Source: DATJPY01 sp035506135
GTDB lineage: Bacteria; Myxococcota_A; UBA9160; PR03
Length of the DNA: 64,000 nucleotides
NCBI GenBank assembly: GCA_035506135.1
Contig: DATJPY010000006.1
Coordinates: 34,614 to 98,613 of the forward strand
Reading direction: 5' to 3'
The notes beneath the pieces were generated by a model that did not search any database, was not told the DNA's origin, and saw nothing but the letters and a program-made list of their open reading frames with translations. The position numbers and the translations under genes are program-made. Below, one piece after another: positions 44,728-52,784 of the stretch (positions within the stretch are counted from its first letter, which is position 1; each line of letters starts with the position of its first letter).

Positions 44728-45747
44728 TCAGACCGGCAGCGCCCGCGCGCCGTACTCGATCGCCGCGCGCATCAGCCGCCCGAGCCGGCGTCCCTCGGTG
44801 CCCGGGCGCGGCAGCACCAGGTCGAGCGCGTCCTCGTAGGTGGCCGACTGCGTCGGGTTGGTCGGGAAGAACTCGAGGTCGGTGCCGGGGATCGGTCCGA
44901 TCTTCTGCGAGAGCTCGTAGAGCATCTTGTCCGCGCCTCGGATCAGCTCGCGCGGGTCGGCGCCGAGGGCCGCGTAGTGCTGCGCGTAGCGGATCTGCGT
45001 GGCGCCGAAGAGGTCGCCGATCCCGTAGGTGACGTCGCGGATCTTGAGCAGCTTCTTCTTCGGGAGCTCCGCGAGTCGCTTCGGCAGGTAGAGCACGCCG
45101 AGCCCGACGTGCCGCGACTCGTCGCGCTCGATGTAGGGCAGGAGCTCCGTCAGCACCGGCTCGATCTGCGCGTCGGCGAGGAAGCGGAAGATCACCATGG
45201 CGGTGCCCTCGGCCAGGAGCTGCATCGCGAAGAGCTTCACCGTGAGGTCGCGCGTGGCGAGAAGCCTTCGCACGCCGATCGCGAAGTAGCGGTCGAGCTT
45301 CGGCACCGGCACGTGCAGCAGCGCGAGGTAGTCGCGCAGCACGTAGAAGTGTCGCGCCTCGTCGAACACCTGGCTCGACGCGGCCAGCCGCGCGTCGGGA
45401 TCCTCGAGCCGCTCGGCGAGCTCCGCGGCCACGATCCAGGCGGCCAGCTCGCCCCACATCAGCATGCCGATCGGATGCGCCAGCGCGCGGCGCTTCTCGG
45501 GCGAGAGCTGGATGCCGCCGTGCCGTGTCACCGCGTCGCGGAACACGGCCGGGCCGTCCCACAGGTCGCGACCGGCGTTGTGGTAGATGCGACGCAGCCG
45601 GTCGGTCTGCTGCTCGGCCAGCGCGAGAGGCTCGGACAGGAGGAGCGCATCGTTCGGCCAGTCGCGGAACCGCCCGAAGCGCGCGCGGACGGAGTTCGAG
45701 ACGGCGCGCCGGACGACGCGGGTGAGCATGGCGGCGGAGCCCAACAT
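44728..45747 (-). CDS. Ferritin-like di-iron domain protein
   Basis: 339 residues from ATG 45747; a GTG at 45753 (nine bases after GGAG) or ATG 45729 are alternatives. Helical throughout. Di-iron ligand-type motifs are 'ELAAWIVAAELAERLED', 'SSQVFDEARHFYVLRDYL' (ExxH), 'EGTAMVIFRF' and 'ERDESRHVGLGVLYLP' (second ExxH), as in ferritin-like monooxygenase or desaturase-like proteins. No transmembrane segment or named family fixed. A redox enzyme acting on a fatty acyl or aldehyde is plausible. First gene of the TetR-controlled operon. Confidence 0.78.
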   Translation of the reverse strand: MLGSAAMLTRVVRRAVSNSVRARFGRFRDWPNDALLLSEPLALAEQQTDRLRRIYHNAGRDLWDGPAVFRDAVTRHGGIQLSPEKRRALAHPIGMLMWGELAAWIVAAELAERLEDPDARLAASSQVFDEARHFYVLRDYLALLHVPVPKLDRYFAIGVRRLLATRDLTVKLFAMQLLAEGTAMVIFRFLADAQIEPVLTELLPYIERDESRHVGLGVLYLPKRLAELPKKKLLKIRDVTYGIGDLFGATQIRYAQHYAALGADPRELIRGADKMLYELSQKIGPIPGTDLEFFPTNPTQSATYEDALDLVLPRPGTEGRRLGRLMRAAIEYGARALPV

Positions 45748-45824
45748 GGCCACGAGTGGTTTCTCCAACAGGGTTCGGAAGGGGGTTCGGAAGGTGATGG
45801 GTTCGGAAGCCGGGCGCTCATCCC

Positions 45825-45844
45825 GACCAACCAATCGGTTGGTC
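45825..45844. promoter_or_regulatory. TetR operator palindrome O1
   Basis: GACCAACC-AATC-GGTTGGTC: 8-base arms perfectly inverted; only one base of the centre departs from full symmetry. It lies at the expected transcript start of the minus-strand operon. Confidence 0.75.
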
Positions 45845-45851
45845 GACTTCC

Positions 45852-45880
45852 TTTGTACCCAACCGATCGGTTGGGTGCAA
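45852..45880 (-). promoter_or_regulatory. Promoter TTGCAC-17-TACAAA of the ferritin-like/tetR operon
   Basis: On the minus strand, -35 TTGCAC (45880-45875) and -10 TACAAA (45857-45852) are exactly 17 bases apart. The O2 palindrome occupies the spacer. The predicted start is near 45845, next to O1. Confidence 0.7.
45857..45876. promoter_or_regulatory. TetR operator palindrome O2
   Basis: ACCCAACCGA/TCGGTTGGGT, a perfect 20-base palindrome with the same CAACC-GATC-GGTTG core as O1, centre-to-centre 32 bases away. Confidence 0.8.
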
Positions 45881-45946
45881 GGGAAAGCCGAAGAAATCGA
45901 CGGGGATCGGCTAGACTGGCGCGCGTCGCGCCAGGAGGGTCGAATC

Positions 45947-46396
45947 GTGCGCAGGCTCGCGGGAGGCGTGGCCCGGCTCGTGATCGGCGCCCAGGTGCTC
46001 GCGGCGGCCGGACCCGCGCTCGCCGCTCCCCCGAAGTCGCCGCCTGCCGCGGAATCGCCGGCGCCTGCCACCTCGTCCGAGCCGACGGCAGCGACGGCAT
46101 CCCAGGTGCCGCCGGGAGCCGTGGTCCCGAACCCGCCGGCGTACGAGTACCCGGTGTATCCGCTGGCGCACGAGAGCAGCGTGGACTGGTTCCCGCCCGA
46201 CGGCTGGCGCTACCCGGCGCTCGTGGGCGACGTGCTCCTGGTGCGGCCGCTGATGGTCGTCTCGCTGATCGGCGGCGGCGCGCTCTTCGTGGCGACGCTG
46301 CCGATCTCGGCCGCGACGTGCACCACGCGCGACTGGATCCACACGCTGCAAGACCAGGTGGACTACACCTTCCACCGACCGCTCGGAGCGTTCTGA
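45947..46396 (+). CDS. Small exported/membrane protein divergent from TetR operon
   Basis: 149 residues from a GTG set by AGGAGGG seven bases upstream. A signal peptide ('LVIGAQVLAAAGPALAAP') is followed by a disordered Pro/Ala/Ser stretch, then 'YPALVGDVLLVRPLMVVSLIGGGALFVATLPISA', one or two membrane segments, and a C-terminal 'DQVDYTFHRPLGAF'. The last block is typical of a widespread but unnamed short family. It shares the operator region with the ferritin-like operon and is probably under the same regulator. Function unknown. Confidence 0.78.
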   Translation: MRRLAGGVARLVIGAQVLAAAGPALAAPPKSPPAAESPAPATSSEPTAATASQVPPGAVVPNPPAYEYPVYPLAHESSVDWFPPDGWRYPALVGDVLLVRPLMVVSLIGGGALFVATLPISAATCTTRDWIHTLQDQVDYTFHRPLGAF

Positions 46397-46405
46397 CCGC
46401 GCGCG

Positions 46406-47356
46406 TCAGCGGCCCGCGAGCGGCTGCGCCACCTCCGCGGCGAAGCGCTCGACTGCGTCCATGTCCCGCCCCTGGATCACCACGTAGCTGATGCCGGTCT
46501 GCTCGCGGCGCTTCTCGAGGCGCTCGCGGATCTCGCTCGCAGAGCCGGTCAGGAAGAGCGGGCAGTCGGCCACCTGCTCCGCCGTCATCCCGCTGTTGCG
46601 CGCCAGCGCCTCGCGGATCCCCTGCGGCTGGTCGGTGATGGCGACCACGAAGACGAGCGAGTTGAGCTCGATCGCGGCGGGATCGCGGCCGGCCTTGCGC
46701 GCGGCCGCGCGCACCCACTCGACCTTCTCCCGCACGCGCTCGGGCGCCAGGTCGGCGGGCGTCTCGGGCGTCACCTTGCCCTCGACCAGCGTCGGGTTGA
46801 TCCCCACGATGTCGGCGTAGCGGCCGGCGAGCGAGAGCAGGCGCCGCCCGCCACCGCCGATCAGGATCGGCGGCCGCGCGCCGTCGGGCAGCTCGGCCGC
46901 GCGCGGGATCTCGCGGATCGTGTAGTGGCGGCCCTGGTACGAGAAGCCGTCGCCCTTCCACATCCCGGTGATGATCTCGAGCGCCTCGGCGAGCCGCTCG
47001 ATGCGCACGCCGGGCCGGTCGTAGGACATGCCGGCCTGCTGGTAGTCGGTCTCCATCCAGCCGGCGCCGATCCCGAACTCGTGGCGGCCGCCGGAGAGCA
47101 GGTGCAGGGTGGCGGCCTGCTTGGCGTAGATCACCGGATGGCGGTAGTCGATGCCATACACCAGCGTGCCGACGCGCAGCCGCGTCGTGACGGCGGCCAC
47201 CGCCCCGAGCAGCGCGGTCGGATCCCACTGCGGCGAGAAGTGGTCGGGACAGAAGAGCGTCGAGTAGCCGAGCGCCTCGATGCGGCGCGCGCGCTCCGCC
47301 CACGCGCCGGGCGGCAGGCTCGACAGTTGCACTCCGAATCGGAACGGCTTGGGCAT
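46406..47356 (-). CDS. F420-dependent LLM-class oxidoreductase
   Basis: 316 residues: 'FRFGVQLSSLPPGAWAERARRIEALGYSTLFCPDHF', 'RLRVGTLVYGIDYRHPVIYAKQAATLHLLSGGRHEFGIGAGWMETDY' and 'RPPILIGGGGRRLLSLAGRYADIVGIN' are the LLM core with the F420-binding signature region. The pattern matches an F420-type subfamily common in actinobacteria. It is the last of four co-directional genes after an aldehyde dehydrogenase, with a 19-base gap. Substrate unknown. Confidence 0.87.
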   Translation of the reverse strand: MPKPFRFGVQLSSLPPGAWAERARRIEALGYSTLFCPDHFSPQWDPTALLGAVAAVTTRLRVGTLVYGIDYRHPVIYAKQAATLHLLSGGRHEFGIGAGWMETDYQQAGMSYDRPGVRIERLAEALEIITGMWKGDGFSYQGRHYTIREIPRAAELPDGARPPILIGGGGRRLLSLAGRYADIVGINPTLVEGKVTPETPADLAPERVREKVEWVRAAARKAGRDPAAIELNSLVFVVAITDQPQGIREALARNSGMTAEQVADCPLFLTGSASEIRERLEKRREQTGISYVVIQGRDMDAVERFAAEVAQPLAGR

Positions 47357-47375
47357 GGGACCTCCAGGAAGGACG

Positions 47376-48866
47376 TTAGAGAGCGATCCAGACCGACTTC
47401 AAGCGCGTGTAGGCGTCGAGCGAGTGGACGCCCATCTCCTTGCCCCACCCGCTCTGCTTGAAGCCGCCGAATGGGCTCGAGAACTCGTAGCAGCCGTAGC
47501 GGTTCACGAAGACCATGCCCGCGTCGAGGCGCGCCGCAACGCGGTGCGCGCGCGCCAGATCCGCGGTCCAGATGCCAGCGGCGAGGCCGTAGGGCGTGTC
47601 GTTGGCGAGGCGCACCGCCTCGTCCTCGCCGTCGAACGGCATCACCACCAGGACGGGACCGAAGATCTCCTCCTGCACCAGCGCGGAGCGCGGGTCGACG
47701 CCCTCGAAGATCGTCGGCCGCACGAAGCACCCCGCGGCGTTGCCGCCGCGCAGATCGCGCTCGCCGCCGGCGCGCAGCCGCGCGCCCTCGCGCTTTCCGA
47801 GGTCGAGATAGCGGAGGATCTTCTCGAGCTGCGCCTCGCCGCACTGCGCGCCCTGCCCGCTCGCCGGGTCGAAGGGATCGCCGCAGACGACCGCCTCGGC
47901 GCGCGACGCGAGAGCCTCCACGAAACGGTCGTACACGCCGCGCTGGATCAGGAAGCGGCTCGGCTCGGAGCACTTCTCGCCCTTCTGCGAGAAGGCGAGC
48001 GAGAACGAGCGCTCGATTGCGAACTCGAGGTCGGGGACGTCGTCGAACACGACGTTCGGCGACTTGCCTCCGAGCTCGAGCGTCACCGTCTTCAGGTTCG
48101 ACGCCGCTGCGCCGTGCAGCACGCGGCGCCCGGTGGCGGTGCTGCCGGTGAACGAGACCTTGTCGACGTCGGGATGCGACGTCAGCGCCTCGCCCGCCGC
48201 CGCCCCGCCCTGCACCAGGTTCACGGCCCCCGGCGGCAGCAGCTCGGCCTCCTCGACGATCTCGAGCAGGCGCAGCAGCGAGTAGGGAGTCTCCGGCGCC
48301 GGCTTGATCACGGCGCTGTTGCCCATCGCGAGCGCCGGCGCGAGCTTCCAGGCCGCGAGCAGGAGCGGGAAGTTCCACGGCACGATCAGCCCGCACACGC
48401 CGACCGGCTCGCGCACCGTGTAGTTGAGGAAGCCCTCGCCGACGGGAGCCGTCTCGCCGTAGAGCTTGTCGACCCAGCCCGCGTAGTAGTCGAAGACGTC
48501 CGCCGTGTCCGGCATGTCGTCCTCGTAGGCCTCGCGGTAGAGCTTGCCGTTCTCGAGCGCGATCAGCGTGGCGAGCTCGGCGCGATGGGCGCGCACCGCC
48601 TCGCCGATGCGTCGCAGCCGCACCGCACGCTCGCGCAGCGGCAGCCGGCGCCACGCGCCCGACTCGAAGCTCCGCCGCGCGGCCGCCACGGCGCGGTCGA
48701 CGTCGGCCGGCGAGGAGCCCTGCACCTCGCCCAGCGTCCGGCCCTTCGCCGGATCCCGCACCGGGATCGGCGACCCGCCCTGCGATTCCGCCGGCCCGCC
48801 GCCCAGGTGGAGCGGCTTGGGCTGCGCGAGCCAGGCGCGCGCCCACTCGAGCCGCGGCGCCTCCAT
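47376..48866 (-). CDS. NAD(P)-dependent aldehyde dehydrogenase
   Basis: About 496 residues. Seen: 'PWNFPLLLAAWKLAPALAMGNSAVIKPAPETP', the general-base motif 'LELGGKSPNVVF', 'SFTGSTATGRRV' and the catalytic cysteine in 'QKGEKCSEPSRFL' near residue 300, then 'EEIFGPVLVVMPFDGEDEAVRLANDTPYGLAAGIWT'. The betaine/aminoaldehyde-like branch is suggested by the layout but not proven. ATG overlaps the lyase stop (TGATG); a GTG at 48869 is the alternative start. Confidence 0.92.
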   Translation of the reverse strand: MEAPRLEWARAWLAQPKPLHLGGGPAESQGGSPIPVRDPAKGRTLGEVQGSSPADVDRAVAAARRSFESGAWRRLPLRERAVRLRRIGEAVRAHRAELATLIALENGKLYREAYEDDMPDTADVFDYYAGWVDKLYGETAPVGEGFLNYTVREPVGVCGLIVPWNFPLLLAAWKLAPALAMGNSAVIKPAPETPYSLLRLLEIVEEAELLPPGAVNLVQGGAAAGEALTSHPDVDKVSFTGSTATGRRVLHGAAASNLKTVTLELGGKSPNVVFDDVPDLEFAIERSFSLAFSQKGEKCSEPSRFLIQRGVYDRFVEALASRAEAVVCGDPFDPASGQGAQCGEAQLEKILRYLDLGKREGARLRAGGERDLRGGNAAGCFVRPTIFEGVDPRSALVQEEIFGPVLVVMPFDGEDEAVRLANDTPYGLAAGIWTADLARAHRVAARLDAGMVFVNRYGCYEFSSPFGGFKQSGWGKEMGVHSLDAYTRLKSVWIAL

Positions 48867-50086
48867 CACGCCCCGCTCTCGTGCGCGTGCTCCGCGTGCG
48901 ATCGACAGCGCTCGGCGTCGGCGTGCAGGCCGCGAACGCAGGCCGCCGCGTGGGGCACGGCGCGCGCGAGCATCGCCAGCGCATCCAGCACGTTCACCGC
49001 GACGACCGCCTCGAACACGTTGAGCTGGAGCTCGGCGCGCTCGAGCGCCGCCTGCGCCGCGCGGTCACAGCCGAGCACCTGGAAGGCGCAGTGGAGGAGC
49101 GTCTCGGGCACCACGGGGTTGCTCTTGCCGGCGAAGAACGACGAGCCCTCGATCACGGGCGGCAGCTCGATCTCGCCGAAGCCGGTGGCCGGCCCCGAGG
49201 CCAGGAGCCGCAGATCGGACCCGAGCTTGACGAGCGCGCGCGCCAGCGCAGCCAGCTCGGCCGACACGGCGCCGAGATCGTCGGCGTTCTGGGCGGCGTC
49301 GTAGAGCGACGCGCGCGGCGCGAGCGCGCGGCCCGAGAGCGCCGCGAGCTCGCCGATCACGCGCTCGCGGTACGCGGTCGGCGCACCCTCGCCCGACCCG
49401 ATCACGGTACCGCCGAGGTTCACCGCGCGGAGCGCGTCGACGCCGCGGCCGAGCGCCTCGCTGCGGCGCGCCACGGCCTCGGCGTGGCCTTCGAAGAGCG
49501 TGCCGAGCGTGGTGGCCAGGCCGTCGCGCAGGCAGGTACGCGCGATGGTGGGCACGGCGCGCCCCGCCTCGGCCTGCGCGCCCAACGCCGAGACCAGCGC
49601 GGCCAGCGCCGGCGCCAGCGCGTCCCAGCGATCCATCACGGCGAGCCGCTGCGCCGTCGCACAGACGTCGGCCGTCGACTGCGACGCGTTCACGTGTCGC
49701 TTCGGGTCGAGCACCACACCCGCGCGCCGCGCCAGCCCTGCGATCACCTCGTTGGCGTTCATGTTGACCGCGATGCCGCCGCCGCCCGCGAGCGGATCGA
49801 CGGCCAGCGCCTCGGCCGCCTCGCCGGCCGCGAGCGCCTGGCAGGCCGCCTCGATGGCGTCCGCCTCGCGCGCGCCGAGCTGCCCGGCCGCGCGGTTGGC
49901 GCGCGCGGCCGCCCGCTTCACCAGGGCGAGCGCGCGCACCAGCTCGGGATAGTCGGCGAGCCGGCGGCCGGAGAAGCCGAGGTGGCGCAGCGCGCGCTCG
50001 CTGTGGATGCCGGCCAGCGCGTCGGCCGGGAGCTCGAGCGAGCCGAGCCGGTCGGCCTCGACGCGCGTGGCCCTGGCCTCGCTCAC
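48866..50086 (-). CDS. Aspartase/fumarase-superfamily lyase
   Basis: 406 residues from a GTG overlapping the upstream oxygenase stop. Hallmarks: 'GGGGIAVNMNANEVIAGLA' (aspartase-like N-terminal region), 'HVNASQSTADVCATAQRL' (conserved 'N.SQSxND' region, here TAD), 'NLGGTVIGSGEGAP' and the signature 'GSSFFAGKSNPVVPE' (superfamily SS-x2-xxGKxNP). Closest in pattern to aspartate ammonia-lyases, but TAD for the usual N-D and the short length hint at a different amino- or dicarboxylic substrate. Confidence 0.88.
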   Translation of the reverse strand: MSEARATRVEADRLGSLELPADALAGIHSERALRHLGFSGRRLADYPELVRALALVKRAAARANRAAGQLGAREADAIEAACQALAAGEAAEALAVDPLAGGGGIAVNMNANEVIAGLARRAGVVLDPKRHVNASQSTADVCATAQRLAVMDRWDALAPALAALVSALGAQAEAGRAVPTIARTCLRDGLATTLGTLFEGHAEAVARRSEALGRGVDALRAVNLGGTVIGSGEGAPTAYRERVIGELAALSGRALAPRASLYDAAQNADDLGAVSAELAALARALVKLGSDLRLLASGPATGFGEIELPPVIEGSSFFAGKSNPVVPETLLHCAFQVLGCDRAAQAALERAELQLNVFEAVVAVNVLDALAMLARAVPHAAACVRGLHADAERCRSHAEHAHESGA

Positions 50087-50916
50087 GCGCGCGCCTGGCG
50101 CCCGTAGCGCACCTGCTGGAGGAGCGGAGAGCTCACCGTGTCCGGCTTCGTGTCGTAGGCGAGCAACGCGACCAGGCGCTCGACGCCGCCGCGGATCGGC
50201 GTCACCCGGTGCATCGAGCAACGGCCCTCGAAGAGCAGCAGCGTGCCCGGGGTCATCGGGATCGTGCGCACCGGGGCGCGGTCGCCCTCGAGCACGCGCT
50301 GGACGCCGGCGTAGTTCTCGTCGCCGGGGCGCCGGATCAGCGGCGCGTACTCGAAATCGCCGCCGGTCTCGGCGCTGCGGAGTGCGATCGAGACCACGAA
50401 GTCGGTCTGGTCGAAGTGCCAGAAGAGCTCGTCGCCGTCCTTCATCACCGCGACGTTGAGCGCGCCGAAGGGATCCGCGTAGGGATGGAGGCGCGGCTTG
50501 CCGAGCGCGGCGGCCACGAACGCCGTGAGCGGCGCCCACTCGTAGAGCCGACGCAGGGCATGGGCCGGCGGGATCAGGTCGTAGGCGACGGCCGACACCG
50601 CGGAGCGTCCGATGACGCGGCGCGGGTGGCCCTCCGGCAGCGAGGGATCGGGCAGGTCGATGTAGACGGTGGCGGGCGTGTCGGCGAAGTGCCCGAGCGG
50701 GATCAGCGCCTCGGACTCCCCGGTCATGCGCTCGGTGGCCTCGGCGGTCAGGAAGCCGGAGAGCTCACAGGCACCACTCGCCGCGAGCTGGGCGCGACAG
50801 TGCTCCACGAGCGCGGATCCGGGACCCGCGTCCGGCGCGAGGATCGGATAGCGGGTGAGGTCGACCCATTCGGAGGGCTGGCCCACGGCGGAACGACTCA
50901 CGGCGGGGTGGCTCAT
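50083..50916 (-). CDS. Fe(II)/2-oxoglutarate-dependent oxygenase
   Basis: 277 residues. The iron-binding facial triad is visible: HxD in 'FWHFDQTDFVVSIALR' and a distal His in 'CSMHRVTPIRGGVERLVALLAYD', with the Arg after it positioned to bind 2-oxoglutarate. HxD rather than HxG/A favours hydroxylation over halogenation; the overall pattern recalls the ArpA/BesD-like amino-acid hydroxylases. GAGGAG precedes the ATG by six bases, and TATCCT at 50942-50947 is a possible -10. First of four co-directional genes. Confidence 0.85.
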   Translation of the reverse strand: MSHPAVSRSAVGQPSEWVDLTRYPILAPDAGPGSALVEHCRAQLAASGACELSGFLTAEATERMTGESEALIPLGHFADTPATVYIDLPDPSLPEGHPRRVIGRSAVSAVAYDLIPPAHALRRLYEWAPLTAFVAAALGKPRLHPYADPFGALNVAVMKDGDELFWHFDQTDFVVSIALRSAETGGDFEYAPLIRRPGDENYAGVQRVLEGDRAPVRTIPMTPGTLLLFEGRCSMHRVTPIRGGVERLVALLAYDTKPDTVSSPLLQQVRYGRQARA

Positions 50917-50941
50917 CGGCGGCTCCTCGGCGGACCGCCGG

Positions 50942-50947
50942 AGGATA
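50942..50947 (-). promoter_or_regulatory. -10-like TATCCT for the oxygenase/lyase operon
   Basis: Minus-strand TATCCT 25 bases before the ATG at 50916, leaving a short leader with a Shine-Dalgarno. Confidence 0.35.
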
Positions 50948-50962
50948 CCCCGTCGGCTCGGC

Positions 50963-51451
50963 TCACGGGGCGCCGCGTGGCACCAACCGGTCCCCCTCGC
51001 GAACGAGGTGCGGACAGCGCGCCGCGAGCTCGGCGAGGAAGAGCTCGCGGGGCTCGGGCGAGATCGCGAGCGGAAGCCCGCCGCAGCGCCGAACGAGCAG
51101 GCGATCGAGCGAGAGGGCGAGCGACCAGCCCATCTGCACGTCGACACCGCGCTTCGGGATCACCGACTCGATGGCGGCGAACGGCACCCGGAAGCGCAGC
51201 AAGCCGCACCGCACGCGGAGCCCATCGCCGGCGATCTCGTAGTCCGTCGTGCGCAGGAGCCAGAGCCCCAGGGCCAGCGTGAGGAGCGGCGCGAGCGAGC
51301 CGAGCGCCTGGATGGGGCTCCGCGACGTCAGAAGGAGCAGCGCGATCACGGCGAGGAGGGCCAGCGTGACGAGGCCGAGCAGCGCGCCGAGCCAGGCGTC
51401 GCGCTTCGACGCGAAGCGCAGCGCCGGCGCACCCGTCCCGGCGCCGCTCAC
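50963..51451 (-). CDS. Membrane protein with bacterial PH-like domain
   Basis: 162 residues. 'FASKRDAWLGALLGLVTLALLAVIALLLL' and 'LAPLLTLALGLWLL' form two membrane helices, followed by 'DYEIAGDGLRVRCGLLRFRVPFAAIESVIPKRG... SLDRLLVRRCGGLPLAISPEPRELFLAEL'. This is the bPH_4/YdbS-like (PF06713) pattern. Function unknown. ATGA overlap with the oxygenase upstream makes it part of the Ddn-to-PH operon. Confidence 0.82.
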   Translation of the reverse strand: MSGAGTGAPALRFASKRDAWLGALLGLVTLALLAVIALLLLTSRSPIQALGSLAPLLTLALGLWLLRTTDYEIAGDGLRVRCGLLRFRVPFAAIESVIPKRGVDVQMGWSLALSLDRLLVRRCGGLPLAISPEPRELFLAELAARCPHLVREGDRLVPRGAP

Positions 51452-52089
51452 GGAGCACGCCTCCGGAGCCAGGCCGCCACCGAGAGCCGCTCGCGTCTCG
51501 CGGGCAGCACCTCGTGCTCGAAGCGATCCGACAGGAAGGCGACCAGCGTCCCGCCGAGCGGGGGAACCTCGACGGCTCGATCCCCATCGACGTAGAGCCG
51601 CAGCGCGCCCCCGTCCTCGGGCCGCCAGCGCTGGTTCAGGTACACGACGGCCGACACGACGCGGTGTCCACCGTCGCGGAAGGCGTCGCGGTGCCGTTCG
51701 TAGCGCGCGCCGGGCGGATACACGGTGTGCTGCGCCTCGAGCTCGAAGAGGCCGAGCCAGAGCGAGCGGTTGAGCGCCAGGCGGAGCGACTCGAGCCGCC
51801 CGAGGAGATCCGCCTCGGCCGGCGACGCCGACGCGGCGTCGAGCCAGCAGCGCTCGTCGCCGCGCACGCCCGGGCGATGGGCGCGCTCCGCACCGCGGCC
51901 GACCCGCGCCGGCGCGAAGCCACCGCGCGCGCGCCGCGCGATCGAGTCCTCGGCGAGAGCGCGCACCCGAGCGCCGTCGAGAAAGCCGGGCACGACCGAC
52001 CAGCCGGGCCCTCCCAGGTCGGCCGCGACCCGGTCGTCGCCCGCGCTCGCGCGCTCAGAATCCAAGCTCGGCCAGGAAGGCGGCGCCAC
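51448..52089 (-). CDS. Prolyl-4-hydroxylase-like Fe(II)/2-oxoglutarate oxygenase
   Basis: 213 residues if it starts at GTG 52089, overlapping mtgA by 35 bases; TTG 52065 is an alternative. 'YPPGARYERHRDAF' supplies HxD, 'VVYLNQRWRPEDGGALRLY' is the DSBH core, and 'FEHEVLPARRERLSVAAWLRR' gives the distal His and 2-oxoglutarate Arg. Similar to bacterial P4H-type enzymes of unknown substrate. Distinct from the oxygenase at 50083-50916. Confidence 0.83.
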   Translation of the reverse strand: MAPPSWPSLDSERASAGDDRVAADLGGPGWSVVPGFLDGARVRALAEDSIARRARGGFAPARVGRGAERAHRPGVRGDERCWLDAASASPAEADLLGRLESLRLALNRSLWLGLFELEAQHTVYPPGARYERHRDAFRDGGHRVVSAVVYLNQRWRPEDGGALRLYVDGDRAVEVPPLGGTLVAFLSDRFEHEVLPARRERLSVAAWLRRRAP

Positions 52090-52705
52090 CGAGGTGGCGG
52101 ACCTGCCTCTCGATCCACGCCGCGCGCCCGCGCACCTGCGGCGAGGGCGCGTCGACCCGCAGGCGCACCGGGTTCGGCAGCACGGCGGCGAGCAGCGCGG
52201 CCTCGGCGAGGTCGAGCTCGGCCGGACGCTTCCGGAAGAAGAGCTCGCTCGCCGCGCCGACGCCGAAGGTGCAGCGCCCGAACTGCGCGACGTTCAGATA
52301 CACCTCGAGGATCCGCCGCTTCGGCCAGAGCGCCTCGATCCACACCGTGAACCAGGCCTCGAGCCCCTTGCGCAGGAAGCTGCGCCCCGGCCACAGGAAG
52401 AGATTCTTGGCGACCTGCTGCGAGATGGTGCTCGCCCCCCGCCGCGGCCCGCCCGACCAGCGCGCGCGCAGCGCCTTCTCGATCGCGTCGACGTCGAAGC
52501 CGGCGTGCTCGGCGAAGCGCTGGTCCTCCGACGCGATCACCGCGAGCGCGGCCTCGGGCGAGATCTCGCGCCACGGCACCCAGTGGTAGCGGATCGCCTC
52601 GCAGGCCCGCTCTCCGCTCGCGAAGAAGCGGCGCTCGAGCATGAAGGCCGACGTCACCGGATGGATCGCGCGCATCGCCAGCACCGGCAGCGCCGTCGCG
52701 GCCAC
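52055..52705 (-). CDS. mtgA: Monofunctional peptidoglycan glycosyltransferase
   Basis: GT51 enzyme polymerising lipid II. Seen: catalytic 'IASEDQRFAEHAGFD', 'RGASTISQQVAKNLFLW', 'RKGLEAWFTVWIEALWPKRRILEVYLNVAQFG' and 'LPNP'. The start is unresolved: GTG 52705 cuts into the expected N-terminal membrane helix, while the frame stays open to at least 52790 and would supply 'LVAAIALVAVAATALPVLAM' as a full helix plus a basic lead-in, but without an ATG/GTG/TTG; CTG 52762 is a candidate. It lies in the Ddn-ferredoxin operon. Confidence 0.88.
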   Translation of the reverse strand: MAATALPVLAMRAIHPVTSAFMLERRFFASGERACEAIRYHWVPWREISPEAALAVIASEDQRFAEHAGFDVDAIEKALRARWSGGPRRGASTISQQVAKNLFLWPGRSFLRKGLEAWFTVWIEALWPKRRILEVYLNVAQFGRCTFGVGAASELFFRKRPAELDLAEAALLAAVLPNPVRLRVDAPSPQVRGRAAWIERQVRHLGGAAFLAELGF

Positions 52706-52784
52706 CGCGACGAGCGCGATCGCCGCGACGAGGCGTCGCAGGCGGCGCCGAGGGCGTTTCAGGAGAGTCGCGCCCCGCGTCCCC

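Noticed and set aside
50083..52089. The two Fe/2OG oxygenases as a duplicated pair
   Set aside because: Their motif surroundings differ strongly (amino-acid-hydroxylase-like versus P4H-like).
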